Positions 11,710-19,434 of a stretch of 64,000 nt of DNA are shown here, in pieces. The first letter of the stretch is position 1; each line of letters begins with the position of its first letter. Under the pieces are notes generated by a model that ran no database searches, was not told the origin of the DNA, and saw nothing but the letters and a program-made list of their open reading frames with translations. The translations under genes were made by a program, and so were the position numbers. Source of the stretch: CAYYNP01 sp964472545 (lineage in GTDB: Bacteria > Planctomycetota > Planctomycetia > Pirellulales > Thermoguttaceae); NCBI GenBank assembly GCA_964472545.1, contig CAYYNP010000005.1, forward strand, positions 1-64,000. Direction: 5' to 3'.

Positions 11710-12016
11710 GCGTCCTCCCGAGCGTTGGTGCAGATGTTGGCTGGCGATGTGCCGGCCAGTATATAGGATCCTGGCGGGTATTCGCAGCGCACCGTCCCCC
11801 AACGAAACCGGTCCTTCTCGGGGGGGTATCGATACGTGCAGGACTGGCTCGGTGTGCCGGTTCTTCCGACAAACGTCGGTCGAGTGGCGCAACGCCCCCA
11901 CTCGCACGGCCGTGGCCGTCTGACTATACTCACGGTCCTATATACCACACGCACGCTCAGGCCGAGACGCCCAGCACGTAGGGCCACAAATGTCACAAAG
12001 GGACCGGAGTACTTCC
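11710..12016. promoter_or_regulatory. Divergent promoter region, heparinase-like gene / sugar ABC operon
   Basis: 307 bp separate two divergent genes. AT-rich TATATA-like stretches occur at 11760-11765 and 11938-11945, candidate -10 regions for the left and right genes respectively. No clear -35 boxes or operators were recognised. Confidence 0.35.
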
Positions 12017-12994
12017 ATGAAGAACGCTTTACTGTTGGCGGGGATCGTTGCGGCAGTTGGCGCATTGGCGGTGGCCAGGCACGTCTTTTTCGGCGATGCA
12101 TCGGGCGGCCCAAGAGTCGCTTATTCGTCCGTGGGAGATTCGAACTCGTGGTTCTCGACGTTTGCCAAGGACTTGGAGAAAGAGGCCGAGAAGAGGGGTT
12201 ACGAATTCCGAGTAGCCCACGCACAAGCGAAGCTCGAGAAACAGATCGCCGACGTGCGAGACCTCGTTGCGCAGAAGCCGGATTTCTTGATTCTCGGTCC
12301 GATCGACCCCGACGGTTCCGCCGAGGCTTTGCGGATTGCGAAAGAGGCCGGCGTGCCGGTGGTGGTGGTGAACCGAGACATCGCGGGCGTCGTGGGGGAA
12401 GACTACATCACCAGGATCCACTCCGATTTCGAGTGGATCGGGGAGAAGATGGCCGAACTGATTCACGATGCGTTCGATGCGGATACCGAGGAAATCCGTG
12501 TGGTCGAGTTACACGGAACTGAAGGCAGCGCCAATACCGAGGACATGCAGAAGGGGTTCCGAAAGAAGATGGCGGAATACCCCAACATGCGGATCGTGCG
12601 ATCTCGGCCCGGCGATTTCAATAAGGCTACCGCCATGAAGTCCATGGAGGGCATCGTTCAGTCCCGCGTCGAGTTCGACGCCGTGGTCGGGCATTTCGAT
12701 ACCGACGCACTCGGCGCCATTCGGGTCCTGCAGGATGCGGGCAAGAAAGTGGGCAGTAACCCAAAGAATGGTGAGATCGTTATTGTGGGTAACGGTGGCA
12801 CGAAGGCCGGGTTAGAAGCGATCAAGGCCGGAGAGTACCACAAGATCGTCTCCGTTTCTCCGTACTATGCGGAGAAGGTTTTCGACGCCATCGAGGCCTA
12901 CACGCGCGACGAGGAATCTCCCGCTTACATCCCCGTTGAGGATACCGTCATCGACAAGAGCAACGTCGACGAACACATGGACAAGGCGTTCTAA
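12017..12994 (+). CDS. Sugar ABC transporter substrate-binding protein (RbsB-like)
   Basis: The 325-aa periplasmic binding protein belongs to the pentose/ribose (PBP type I, peripla_BP_4) family. The ATG at 12017 has GGAG 9 nt upstream. The N-terminal hydrophobic segment (residues 4-20) is a signal sequence or membrane anchor; there is no lipobox cysteine. The two-lobe signature is present: FSTFAKDLEKEAEKRGYE near the start, DFLILGPIDPDGSAEAL, VPVVVVNRDI, VELHGTEGSANTEDMQKGF, and the hinge-region VGNGGTKAGLEAIKAGEY. It is the first gene of a five-gene operon. The ligand cannot be read from sequence. A double hairpin follows before the ATPase gene. Confidence 0.92.
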   Translation: MKNALLLAGIVAAVGALAVARHVFFGDASGGPRVAYSSVGDSNSWFSTFAKDLEKEAEKRGYEFRVAHAQAKLEKQIADVRDLVAQKPDFLILGPIDPDGSAEALRIAKEAGVPVVVVNRDIAGVVGEDYITRIHSDFEWIGEKMAELIHDAFDADTEEIRVVELHGTEGSANTEDMQKGFRKKMAEYPNMRIVRSRPGDFNKATAMKSMEGIVQSRVEFDAVVGHFDTDALGAIRVLQDAGKKVGSNPKNGEIVIVGNGGTKAGLEAIKAGEYHKIVSVSPYYAEKVFDAIEAYTRDEESPAYIPVEDTVIDKSNVDEHMDKAF

Positions 12995-13016
12995 GCGTTG
13001 TCGCAAGACCGATCGG

Positions 13017-13070
13017 TAGTCATCTTGCTCCGCAAGATGTCGCCTCGTCTCGTCGCAGCGAGACGGCTAC
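13017..13070. repeat. Double hairpin between binding-protein and ATPase genes
   Basis: Two adjacent stem-loops, CATCTTGC-TCC-GCAAGATG (13021-13039) and CGTCTCG-TCGCAG-CGAGACG (13046-13065), are bracketed by GTAG/CTAC. Such a structure could protect the upstream binding-protein mRNA and lower expression of the membrane genes. It may also be a copy of a dispersed planctomycete repeat. Confidence 0.55.
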
Positions 13071-13091
13071 TTTCCGCAAGTCGCGTTCGCT

Positions 13092-14624
13092 ATGGAAGAC
13101 TGCTTACTAAAGATGAAGGGGATCAGCAAAGCGTTTCCCGGCGTGCATGCCCTTCGCGACGTCGATTTCTCCGTCAAGTACGGCGAAGTACACGCCCTGA
13201 TGGGTGAGAACGGAGCCGGAAAATCGACGTTGATCAAGGTGCTGACCGGTGTTTACCCGAGGAACGCCGGAGAGATCGTCTTCGATCGGAAACGGTTCGT
13301 CCCCGTAGGTGCGGCGCAATCCCAACGGGCAGGTATCAGCACCATCTACCAGGAACTCAATCTGGTGCCCTACTTGAGCGTCGGCGAGAACATTTTCATC
13401 GGTAGAGAACCGAAGACGCGAGCGTGGATCGACTGGAAGTCCGTCGAGAGGCGTTCGCAAGAGATCTTGGGCGATATGGGCCTAAGAGACGTCGACGTCA
13501 ACCAGCCGCTTTGCGTGCAAAGCGTTGCCGTGCAGCAAATGGTCGCCATCGCCAGATCCGTCTCGATCGACGCCAAGCTCCTGGTGATGGACGAACCGAC
13601 CTCCTCGCTGAGCGAAAGAGAGGTCCGGATTCTCTTCCGCGTGATCGAGAAACTGAAGCAACGGAAGATCTCCGTCGTCTTCATCAGCCACAAAATGGAC
13701 GAGGTGTTTGGAATCTGCGATCGGGCGACCATCCTGCGAGACGGCCGTTTGGTGGGTCAGTATCCCATACGGGACCTGACGAAGTCGAAGGTGGTTTCGC
13801 TCATGCTCGGGCGCGATGCAACGTCGGCCCTGGCCGAAAAGAAGCGCGCTTCTGCCAGGGTCGCACACCGAGACGTCGTATTGAAGACGGACAACGTCTC
13901 CCGGGCCCCGCGAACGACGGAGATCAGCGTCGATATCAAGAGCGGCGAAGTACTCGGCGTGGCCGGACTCATGGGGTCGGGACGAACGGAACTTGCCAGG
14001 ATCCTGTTCGGCGATCAGATGCCGGATTGGGGCCGCCTCGAAATCGCGGGCAAGAGCGCGCATCTGAAGAGTCCCCGAGACGCCGTGAAGCTGCGGTTGG
14101 GCTTCTGCAGTGAGGACCGAAAGGCCGAAGGCATATTTCCCAACATGTCGGTCATGGAGAACATGACCATGACGATCCTCCCCGATTTGGGCAAAGCCGG
14201 CATGATCTCCAAGAAGGCCCAACGGAAGATTGCGGAAACCTACATCCGCAAGATGAAGATTGCGACCTCCGGCCCCGGCCAGTTGATGCGAGAACTCAGT
14301 GGAGGCAATCAACAGAAGGTTCTGCTGGCACGCTGGTTGTGCAAGAAGCCGATCCTGATGATTCTGGATGAACCGACGCGCGGGATCGATATCGGAGGAA
14401 AGGCGGAGATCGAGAACATCATCGCCGAACTGGCGGCCGGTGGCGTGGCCGTGCTGATGATCTCATCGGAAATGGAGGAGTTGATTCGCTCTTGCGACAG
14501 GATCGCCGTGCTCTGTGAGGGCCGAAAGGTCGGCGAGTTGGCGGCCACGGAGATCTCCGAAGAGAACATCATGCAGATGATGGCCCATGGAAGCGACTTG
14601 CGAGACGAGACCCATGGCCAGTAG
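13092..14624 (+). CDS. Sugar ABC transporter ATP-binding protein (RbsA/MglA type)
   Basis: The 510-aa protein holds two fused ABC nucleotide-binding domains, as usual for ribose/galactose importers. Domain 1 has Walker A GENGAGKST near residue 40, a C-loop that is degenerate (VQSVAVQQMVAIAR), and Walker B LLVMDEPTSSLS near 160. Domain 2 has a degenerate Walker A (GLMGSGRTEL), a canonical LSGGNQQKVLLARWL signature near residue 400 and ILDEPTRGID. Asymmetry of this kind is typical of the family. The ATG at 13092 is 97 bp after the binding-protein stop. Its end overlaps the next permease by 11 bp, so the two are probably translationally coupled. Confidence 0.94.
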   Translation: MEDCLLKMKGISKAFPGVHALRDVDFSVKYGEVHALMGENGAGKSTLIKVLTGVYPRNAGEIVFDRKRFVPVGAAQSQRAGISTIYQELNLVPYLSVGENIFIGREPKTRAWIDWKSVERRSQEILGDMGLRDVDVNQPLCVQSVAVQQMVAIARSVSIDAKLLVMDEPTSSLSEREVRILFRVIEKLKQRKISVVFISHKMDEVFGICDRATILRDGRLVGQYPIRDLTKSKVVSLMLGRDATSALAEKKRASARVAHRDVVLKTDNVSRAPRTTEISVDIKSGEVLGVAGLMGSGRTELARILFGDQMPDWGRLEIAGKSAHLKSPRDAVKLRLGFCSEDRKAEGIFPNMSVMENMTMTILPDLGKAGMISKKAQRKIAETYIRKMKIATSGPGQLMRELSGGNQQKVLLARWLCKKPILMILDEPTRGIDIGGKAEIENIIAELAAGGVAVLMISSEMEELIRSCDRIAVLCEGRKVGELAATEISEENIMQMMAHGSDLRDETHGQ

Positions 14625-15594
14625 CAACGGCAAATCGACCGCCACGAGCCAAGGCTTATTGAAATCCACCGCGGCGGGTGACTTCCTCAGCCGTCACGGC
14701 GTCCTCGTTTTCTTCATGGGACTGATTGCCCTGAACGGGCTCGTGACGCCCGGCTTCCTGTCGCTGGGGACAATGCAGACCACGCTGGTCCAGGTGTTTC
14801 CGATCGTGCTCGTGGCCTTGGGTATGACGCTGGTCATCTCGTCGGGTGGGATCGATATCTCGGTCGGTGCCGTGATGGCGATCTCCGCGGCCGTTTCGGC
14901 AAGGCTCCACGTCTCGGGCGTCGGATTGGCCCCGTCGATCAGTTGTGGAATCGTCGCTGCCGCTTTGTGCGGCCTCTTCAACGGAATTCTGATCTCCAAG
15001 TGCAGAATCCAGCCAATCATTGTAACGCTCGTGGTCATGATTGCCGGTAGAGGCCTGGCGATGAGAATCCAGGGAGACCTCTCCATCGATCTGGAACCCA
15101 CGCCTTTCGGGGAATTCGGCTCGTACAAGATCGCCGATCGGCTACCCGTGCAAATAGCGATCATGTTCGCGGCCGTCGCCGTGATGCTGTTTCTCGTAAG
15201 GCGAACCGTCTTCGCAAAACACGTGGAGGCGATCGGCGACAATCCCAGGGCGGCGCGGCTGGTGGGGATCAACACGCTCGCGACGACGATCGGCGTCTAC
15301 GTCGCGTGCAGTATTCTGTGTGGCGTTGCCGGAAACATGGAGGCGGCGCGAACGGGCGCCGTCAACGTTGAATACCTGGGGGTCTTCATTGAACTGGACG
15401 CTATCGCGGCAGTGGCTATCGGAGGAACTCCCTTCTCCGGGGGCCGGGCAAGAATTGTGGGCACGGTGGTCGGAGCCGTCCTGGTCGGTCTGGTAACGGT
15501 GTTCGTCAACATGAACGACGTACCGTCCGACTACTCGATGTTGTTCAAGGCCCTGATTGTCGTCGTTGCGACGTGGGCGCAAAGAAAGCCATAG
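14614..15594 (+). CDS. Sugar ABC transporter permease 1 (RbsC-like)
   Basis: This 326-aa inner-membrane permease is of the BPD_transp_2/RbsC family. About eight to ten hydrophobic segments alternate with the family motifs VISSGGIDISVGAVMAISA, NPRAARLVGIN and AAVAIGGTPFSGG. The ATG at 14614 gives an 11-bp overlap with the ATPase gene. An earlier ATG at 14587 is possible but would give a longer overlap. It pairs with a second, different permease downstream, so the channel is likely a heterodimer, as in rhamnose (RhaP/Q), AI-2 (LsrC/D) or galactofuranose (YtfT/YjfF) importers. Confidence 0.93.
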   Translation: MASSNGKSTATSQGLLKSTAAGDFLSRHGVLVFFMGLIALNGLVTPGFLSLGTMQTTLVQVFPIVLVALGMTLVISSGGIDISVGAVMAISAAVSARLHVSGVGLAPSISCGIVAAALCGLFNGILISKCRIQPIIVTLVVMIAGRGLAMRIQGDLSIDLEPTPFGEFGSYKIADRLPVQIAIMFAAVAVMLFLVRRTVFAKHVEAIGDNPRAARLVGINTLATTIGVYVACSILCGVAGNMEAARTGAVNVEYLGVFIELDAIAAVAIGGTPFSGGRARIVGTVVGAVLVGLVTVFVNMNDVPSDYSMLFKALIVVVATWAQRKP

Positions 15595-16592
15595 CACGGA
15601 CGGCCAATGCGGATATGAAAACGGAAACGAAGAAGAACGCCGACACGCCGAGTCTGATGCAGTCGCAAGGCCCGCTGGTGGCGTTCTTGGCTCTATGCGC
15701 CGTCGCCACCGTACTCTTCCCGACGTTTCTCACGCCGCTGAATCTTGCCAACCTTCTCAGGCAGGTCAGCCCGATCGGGGTGATCTCGATTGGAATGACG
15801 TTTGTCATCCTCTCAGGTGGAATCGATCTCTCCGTGGGATCGATTGCGGCCGTGGCGGCGGTCCTGGCGGCGCAACTCGGCGATGAGTTCGCGTTGGTGG
15901 CCGTGCTGATTCCGGTGCTTGCCGGGGTCTGCATTGGCGCCGTCAACGGAGTGCTGATCACGCGCGCAAAGATCCCCCCGTTTATCGCCACCCTGGCAAT
16001 GATGCTCGGCGCCAGAGGACTGGCCTTTGTGCTCTCCGGCGGAGACGCCGTGGGATCGGGCGCTACCGGGTGGCTCTCGCGGATCGTCAAGGGCGACGTC
16101 CTGGGGTTCCCTAACCTCGGGATCGTCTTCCTCCTGGCGCTGGCGATTGCCATCTTCGTGGCAAAGTACACCAGTTTCGGGCGCAGCGTCTACGCCGTCG
16201 GCGGCAACGAGGAAGCCGCTGGGATGATGGGCCTGAACGTCAATCGGAGCAAGATGCTGGTGTATATGATCTGCGGCGGATGTGCCGCTACGGCCGGCGC
16301 GCTATATGCGCTGGAGTTTGGCTCCGTACGTCCCAATGCTGCTGAAGGATGGGAACTCACCGCCATTGCAGCCGTGGTGATTGGCGGGACTTCGCTGACA
16401 GGAGGTATTGGAAAGATGGGCCATACGCTCTACGGCGTGTTGATCCTGGGGGCTATCCCGAACATCATTAACAAACAAGGCACGTTGACCTCCTTGGACA
16501 CCAACGTGATCTCCGGAATCCTGTTGCTGGCAGTGATTCTATTGCAGTCTCGAATGACAAATCAAGAATCCACGGTTGGAGGTATGACGTGA
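15573..16592 (+). CDS. Sugar ABC transporter permease 2 (RbsC-like)
   Basis: This 339-aa RbsC-family permease begins with GTG at 15573, inside the end of permease 1 (22-bp overlap); an ATG at 15615 is an alternative start. It carries the same hallmarks as its partner: VILSGGIDLSVGSIAAVAA, NEEAAGMMGLNV and IAAVVIGGTSLTGGIG, with about nine hydrophobic segments. It is clearly diverged from permease 1, so this is not a recent duplication. It overlaps the transaldolase gene by 4 bp. Confidence 0.92.
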   Translation: MGAKKAIARTANADMKTETKKNADTPSLMQSQGPLVAFLALCAVATVLFPTFLTPLNLANLLRQVSPIGVISIGMTFVILSGGIDLSVGSIAAVAAVLAAQLGDEFALVAVLIPVLAGVCIGAVNGVLITRAKIPPFIATLAMMLGARGLAFVLSGGDAVGSGATGWLSRIVKGDVLGFPNLGIVFLLALAIAIFVAKYTSFGRSVYAVGGNEEAAGMMGLNVNRSKMLVYMICGGCAATAGALYALEFGSVRPNAAEGWELTAIAAVVIGGTSLTGGIGKMGHTLYGVLILGAIPNIINKQGTLTSLDTNVISGILLLAVILLQSRMTNQESTVGGMT

Positions 16593-17671
16593 ACCAGGAA
16601 GACTACAAGAGCCCGCTGCACAAGATGACGCAGACCACGCCGACCTGCCTCTGGAACGACTCGGCGGCGATCGAGGAACTGACCTACTCCCTCGAGCACG
16701 GCGCGGTCGGAGCCACCTGCAATCCGGTGATCGTGCTGGACGTGTTGAGCAAGGAGATGCACGTCTGGGAGGATCGCATCGGTGAACTGATCGAAACCAT
16801 GCCCACGGCGACCGAGGACCAGATCGCCTGGCGGCTGGTCGAGGAGATATCGATCAAGGGTGCCGCGCTGCTGGAGCCGATCTTCGAGCGACACCACGGC
16901 GTCAACGGACGGCTTTCGATCCAGACCGATCCGCGTTTGTATCGCGATACCGACGCGCTGGTCGCCCAAGCGGTCCACTTTCACGAGTTGGCCCCGAACA
17001 TGATCGTCAAGCTGCCCGTGACCAAGGCCGGCGTGGCCGCCATCGAAGAGGCGACCTACCGGGGTGTGAGTATCAACGCCACGGTCAGTTTCGCCGTTCC
17101 GCAGTGTATCGCCGTGGCCGAGGCGGTCGAACGGGGCCTGGTACGCCGCGAAAGGGAGGGCAAGGACGTCGGCACCATGGGCCCGGTCTGTACGATCATG
17201 GTCGGCCGCGTCGACGACTGGTTGAAGGTGGTTGCCGCCAAGGAGGACGTCATCGCCGATCCGGCCTGCTACGAATGGGCCGGCGTGGCCGTTTTCAAGA
17301 GAGCCTACCACATCTTCCAACAGCGCGGCTACCGGCTGCGGCTCCTGTCGGCCGCCTTTCGCAATCACCTCCACTGGAGCGAGTTCATCGGCGGCGACGT
17401 GGTGATCTCGCCGCCCTGTCAGTGGCAGCGCCGCTACAACGCCAGCGACGTGGAGGTGATCTCGCGGATCGATCGGCCGGTCGACGCGGAACTCGTCACC
17501 GAACTGCTCGCCAAATTCGTCGACTTCCGCAAGGTCTACGACGCCGACGGCATGCGGATCGACCAGTTCGACACCTACGGGGCCACGGCACGGACGCTGC
17601 GGCAGTTCATCCAGGCGTCGCTCGATCTGGCCGTGTTGATACGCAACTTCATGATCCCCAATCCGGACTGA
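16589..17671 (+). CDS. tal: Transaldolase family protein
   Basis: The 360-aa TIM-barrel aldolase has the early TSNPVI-like element (GATCNPVIVLDVL, residues 36-48) and the Schiff-base lysine strand NMIVKLPVTKAG near residue 134. SINATVSFAVPQ follows. The family moves a three-carbon dihydroxyacetone unit between sugar phosphates. At 360 aa it is near the usual size of classical transaldolases but more diverged. It starts with GTG at 16589 with GGAGG 5 nt upstream, and its ATGACGTGA overlap with the permease places it firmly in the sugar import operon. Its substrate may be the imported sugar's phosphate rather than sedoheptulose 7-phosphate; this is inference. No sugar kinase or isomerase is in this operon. 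Confidence 0.87.
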   Translation: MNQEDYKSPLHKMTQTTPTCLWNDSAAIEELTYSLEHGAVGATCNPVIVLDVLSKEMHVWEDRIGELIETMPTATEDQIAWRLVEEISIKGAALLEPIFERHHGVNGRLSIQTDPRLYRDTDALVAQAVHFHELAPNMIVKLPVTKAGVAAIEEATYRGVSINATVSFAVPQCIAVAEAVERGLVRREREGKDVGTMGPVCTIMVGRVDDWLKVVAAKEDVIADPACYEWAGVAVFKRAYHIFQQRGYRLRLLSAAFRNHLHWSEFIGGDVVISPPCQWQRRYNASDVEVISRIDRPVDAELVTELLAKFVDFRKVYDADGMRIDQFDTYGATARTLRQFIQASLDLAVLIRNFMIPNPD

Positions 17672-17692
17672 CGGCGGGGCAAACCGCAGTTG

Positions 17693-18994
17693 TCAGGAGA
17701 CGACAATGGTGCGCTTGGCCTCGTTGGACACCAAGCCGTAAGGATCCTCGGTCTGTGCCGTGACCTGGCCACTTTCGATGCCGACGAACTCGTCGCTGAG
17801 CGTGAAGCTGCCGTCTGCGTTAACGGTTGCGAACGCGTTTGAGAAGCCCGCCAACACGCCACCGAAGTCGATATCGAGCCCTGCGACGTCGTCGTCCACG
17901 TCGGTAACGATTCCGCTAAGTAGCCAACTCCATCCGCTTTGTTCGATGGCAGAGAATCCAGAGATCACCGGGGCGTCGTTCACGGCGGCGATGTAGACGG
18001 TGAAGCTCGTTTCAACCCAACCATACCAGTCATCCGTTGCCCGGACCGTGATATGGGCCTCTCCATAGGCGTCTTGAGCGAAATCGAGGAAGAACCCTGC
18101 GTCGCCGGCCGAGAAACCGTCCGATATGGAGTCGAACAAGTCGGAGTTCGTGTTGCCGACTACCGTGTAGGTCAATTCTTCGTCGGTATGGTCGACGTCT
18201 GCGAAGGCGGCATCCAAGTTCACGAACTGGTCTGCCGCGTCCTCGTCGACGTTGACGTCCGAAATGCCCGTCTCGACGTAGGGTGAGTCGTTGACTTCGT
18301 AGACGTAGACCGTGAAGCTCTCCTCGACCCAAGCGCCGTCGTAATCCGTCGCTCGTACGGTAAGATCCGCCGCGCCGGTTTGGTCCGGGGCGAGGTTCAG
18401 ATAGACACCGGCGTATCCGTCGGAGGTCCCTAGATCGGTCGAATCGAACAGGCTGGAATTCGTGTTCTCAACGACCGAGTAGATCAGGTAGCCGTCGGGG
18501 TCTTCGATGTCCTCGAAGGTGGCGTCGAGATTCACGAACGCGTCGGGATCGTCCTCGTACAGATACCGGTCGTCGATGTTCGATTCGACGAAGGGAACGT
18601 CGTTGACCGAGCTTACGTAGACCGTGAAGCTGGTGGTGACGTACTGGAAGTCGGTGTCGGTCGCTTTCACCGTGATCTGCGACGACCCGTTGGCGTTGGC
18701 CGCAAACTCCAGGCGCAACTCCCCGTTGCCCAGACCGCTGTCGACCGCATCGAAGAGCCCCGGGTTGGAGTTTCCGGTCACTTCGTAGGTCAGTTCGTGG
18801 TCGTAGTCCTCGGCGTCGTCAAAGGCGAGGTGAAGGTCGGTCACATCGTCCGCCGCGTCCTCGTCGACGTAGACGTCGTAGATCCCGGACGTCGTTGGCG
18901 GTGAGCCGGATAGCACAACGCGATTCTCCAGCCGCTCCAAGCGTAGGGGACGCGACTTGCATGCTCGATGTCGGGACAATCTCCAGGACGTCAT
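17693..18994 (-). CDS. Cadherin-like repeat surface protein
   Basis: The protein is 433 aa from the ATG at 18994, chosen for its AGAAGG site 8 nt upstream. The N-terminus RLERLENRVVLSG is a second example of the 'LExR..LS' motif. Four Ig/cadherin-like repeats of about 110 aa follow, each opening near a VDEDAAD or YEDDPD box and closing with TVRATD...SFTVYV..VND. Conserved acidic positions suggest calcium binding. There is no anchor or dockerin at the C-terminus. It converges with the transaldolase gene, with only 21 bp between stops. Confidence 0.78.
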   Translation of the reverse strand: MTSWRLSRHRACKSRPLRLERLENRVVLSGSPPTTSGIYDVYVDEDAADDVTDLHLAFDDAEDYDHELTYEVTGNSNPGLFDAVDSGLGNGELRLEFAANANGSSQITVKATDTDFQYVTTSFTVYVSSVNDVPFVESNIDDRYLYEDDPDAFVNLDATFEDIEDPDGYLIYSVVENTNSSLFDSTDLGTSDGYAGVYLNLAPDQTGAADLTVRATDYDGAWVEESFTVYVYEVNDSPYVETGISDVNVDEDAADQFVNLDAAFADVDHTDEELTYTVVGNTNSDLFDSISDGFSAGDAGFFLDFAQDAYGEAHITVRATDDWYGWVETSFTVYIAAVNDAPVISGFSAIEQSGWSWLLSGIVTDVDDDVAGLDIDFGGVLAGFSNAFATVNADGSFTLSDEFVGIESGQVTAQTEDPYGLVSNEAKRTIVVS

Positions 18995-19434
18995 GAGCGC
19001 ACCTTCTCTACTGCAACAGCCCGCACGTTCGGGTGGGTCAGGCGCCGCGCGACGCAGCAAGTGTCGCCGGGGCGACAGGGCGCCAGATGTGAAGTGGCCG
19101 GGGGGCCACTCATGTAATTGCGAAACGCTGCCGAAACCGTGCGTGACCGATAGACGATCGGCGACGCGGCGTAAGCGCGTGGCACGGCAGACGACGCGTG
19201 AGAACGTAGCAACCGTTGTGCCGTTCGGCACGGCTGAGCGAGACGAGTGCCTGCAACGGCACCCTAAGGAGTTGACCGGACTGCCGTTTGCGGAAATCGC
19301 CCCCGACGGTCTCGATCAGGACCGCAGCGCCGCCACGGTCACTTCGTGGAAACGTCGGCGGCCCTCATGTTGCCGAAACGCAACAACGTAAGATGTGAGG
19401 GCCGCGTGAAGTAGCCGAGGTGGCAAGTCTGCGG
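18995..19434. other. Intergenic region between kinase and cadherin-like gene
   Basis: 440 bp with no credible gene. It holds a GTGGCC-GGGG-GGCCAC hairpin at 19094-19109 in the leader of the cadherin-like gene and a larger hairpin at 19358-19405 just past the kinase stop. The promoter of the cadherin-like gene must lie here. Confidence 0.45.
19358..19405 (-). terminator. GC-rich hairpin downstream of the kinase gene
   Basis: GCGGCCCTCA (19358-19367) pairs perfectly with TGAGGGCCGC (19396-19405), and TGTTG/CAACA forms a nested stem at 19368-19372 and 19381-19385. It lies 30 bp past the kinase stop. No T-run is seen, so it may be a repeat or an mRNA-end stabiliser rather than a true intrinsic terminator. 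Confidence 0.45.
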
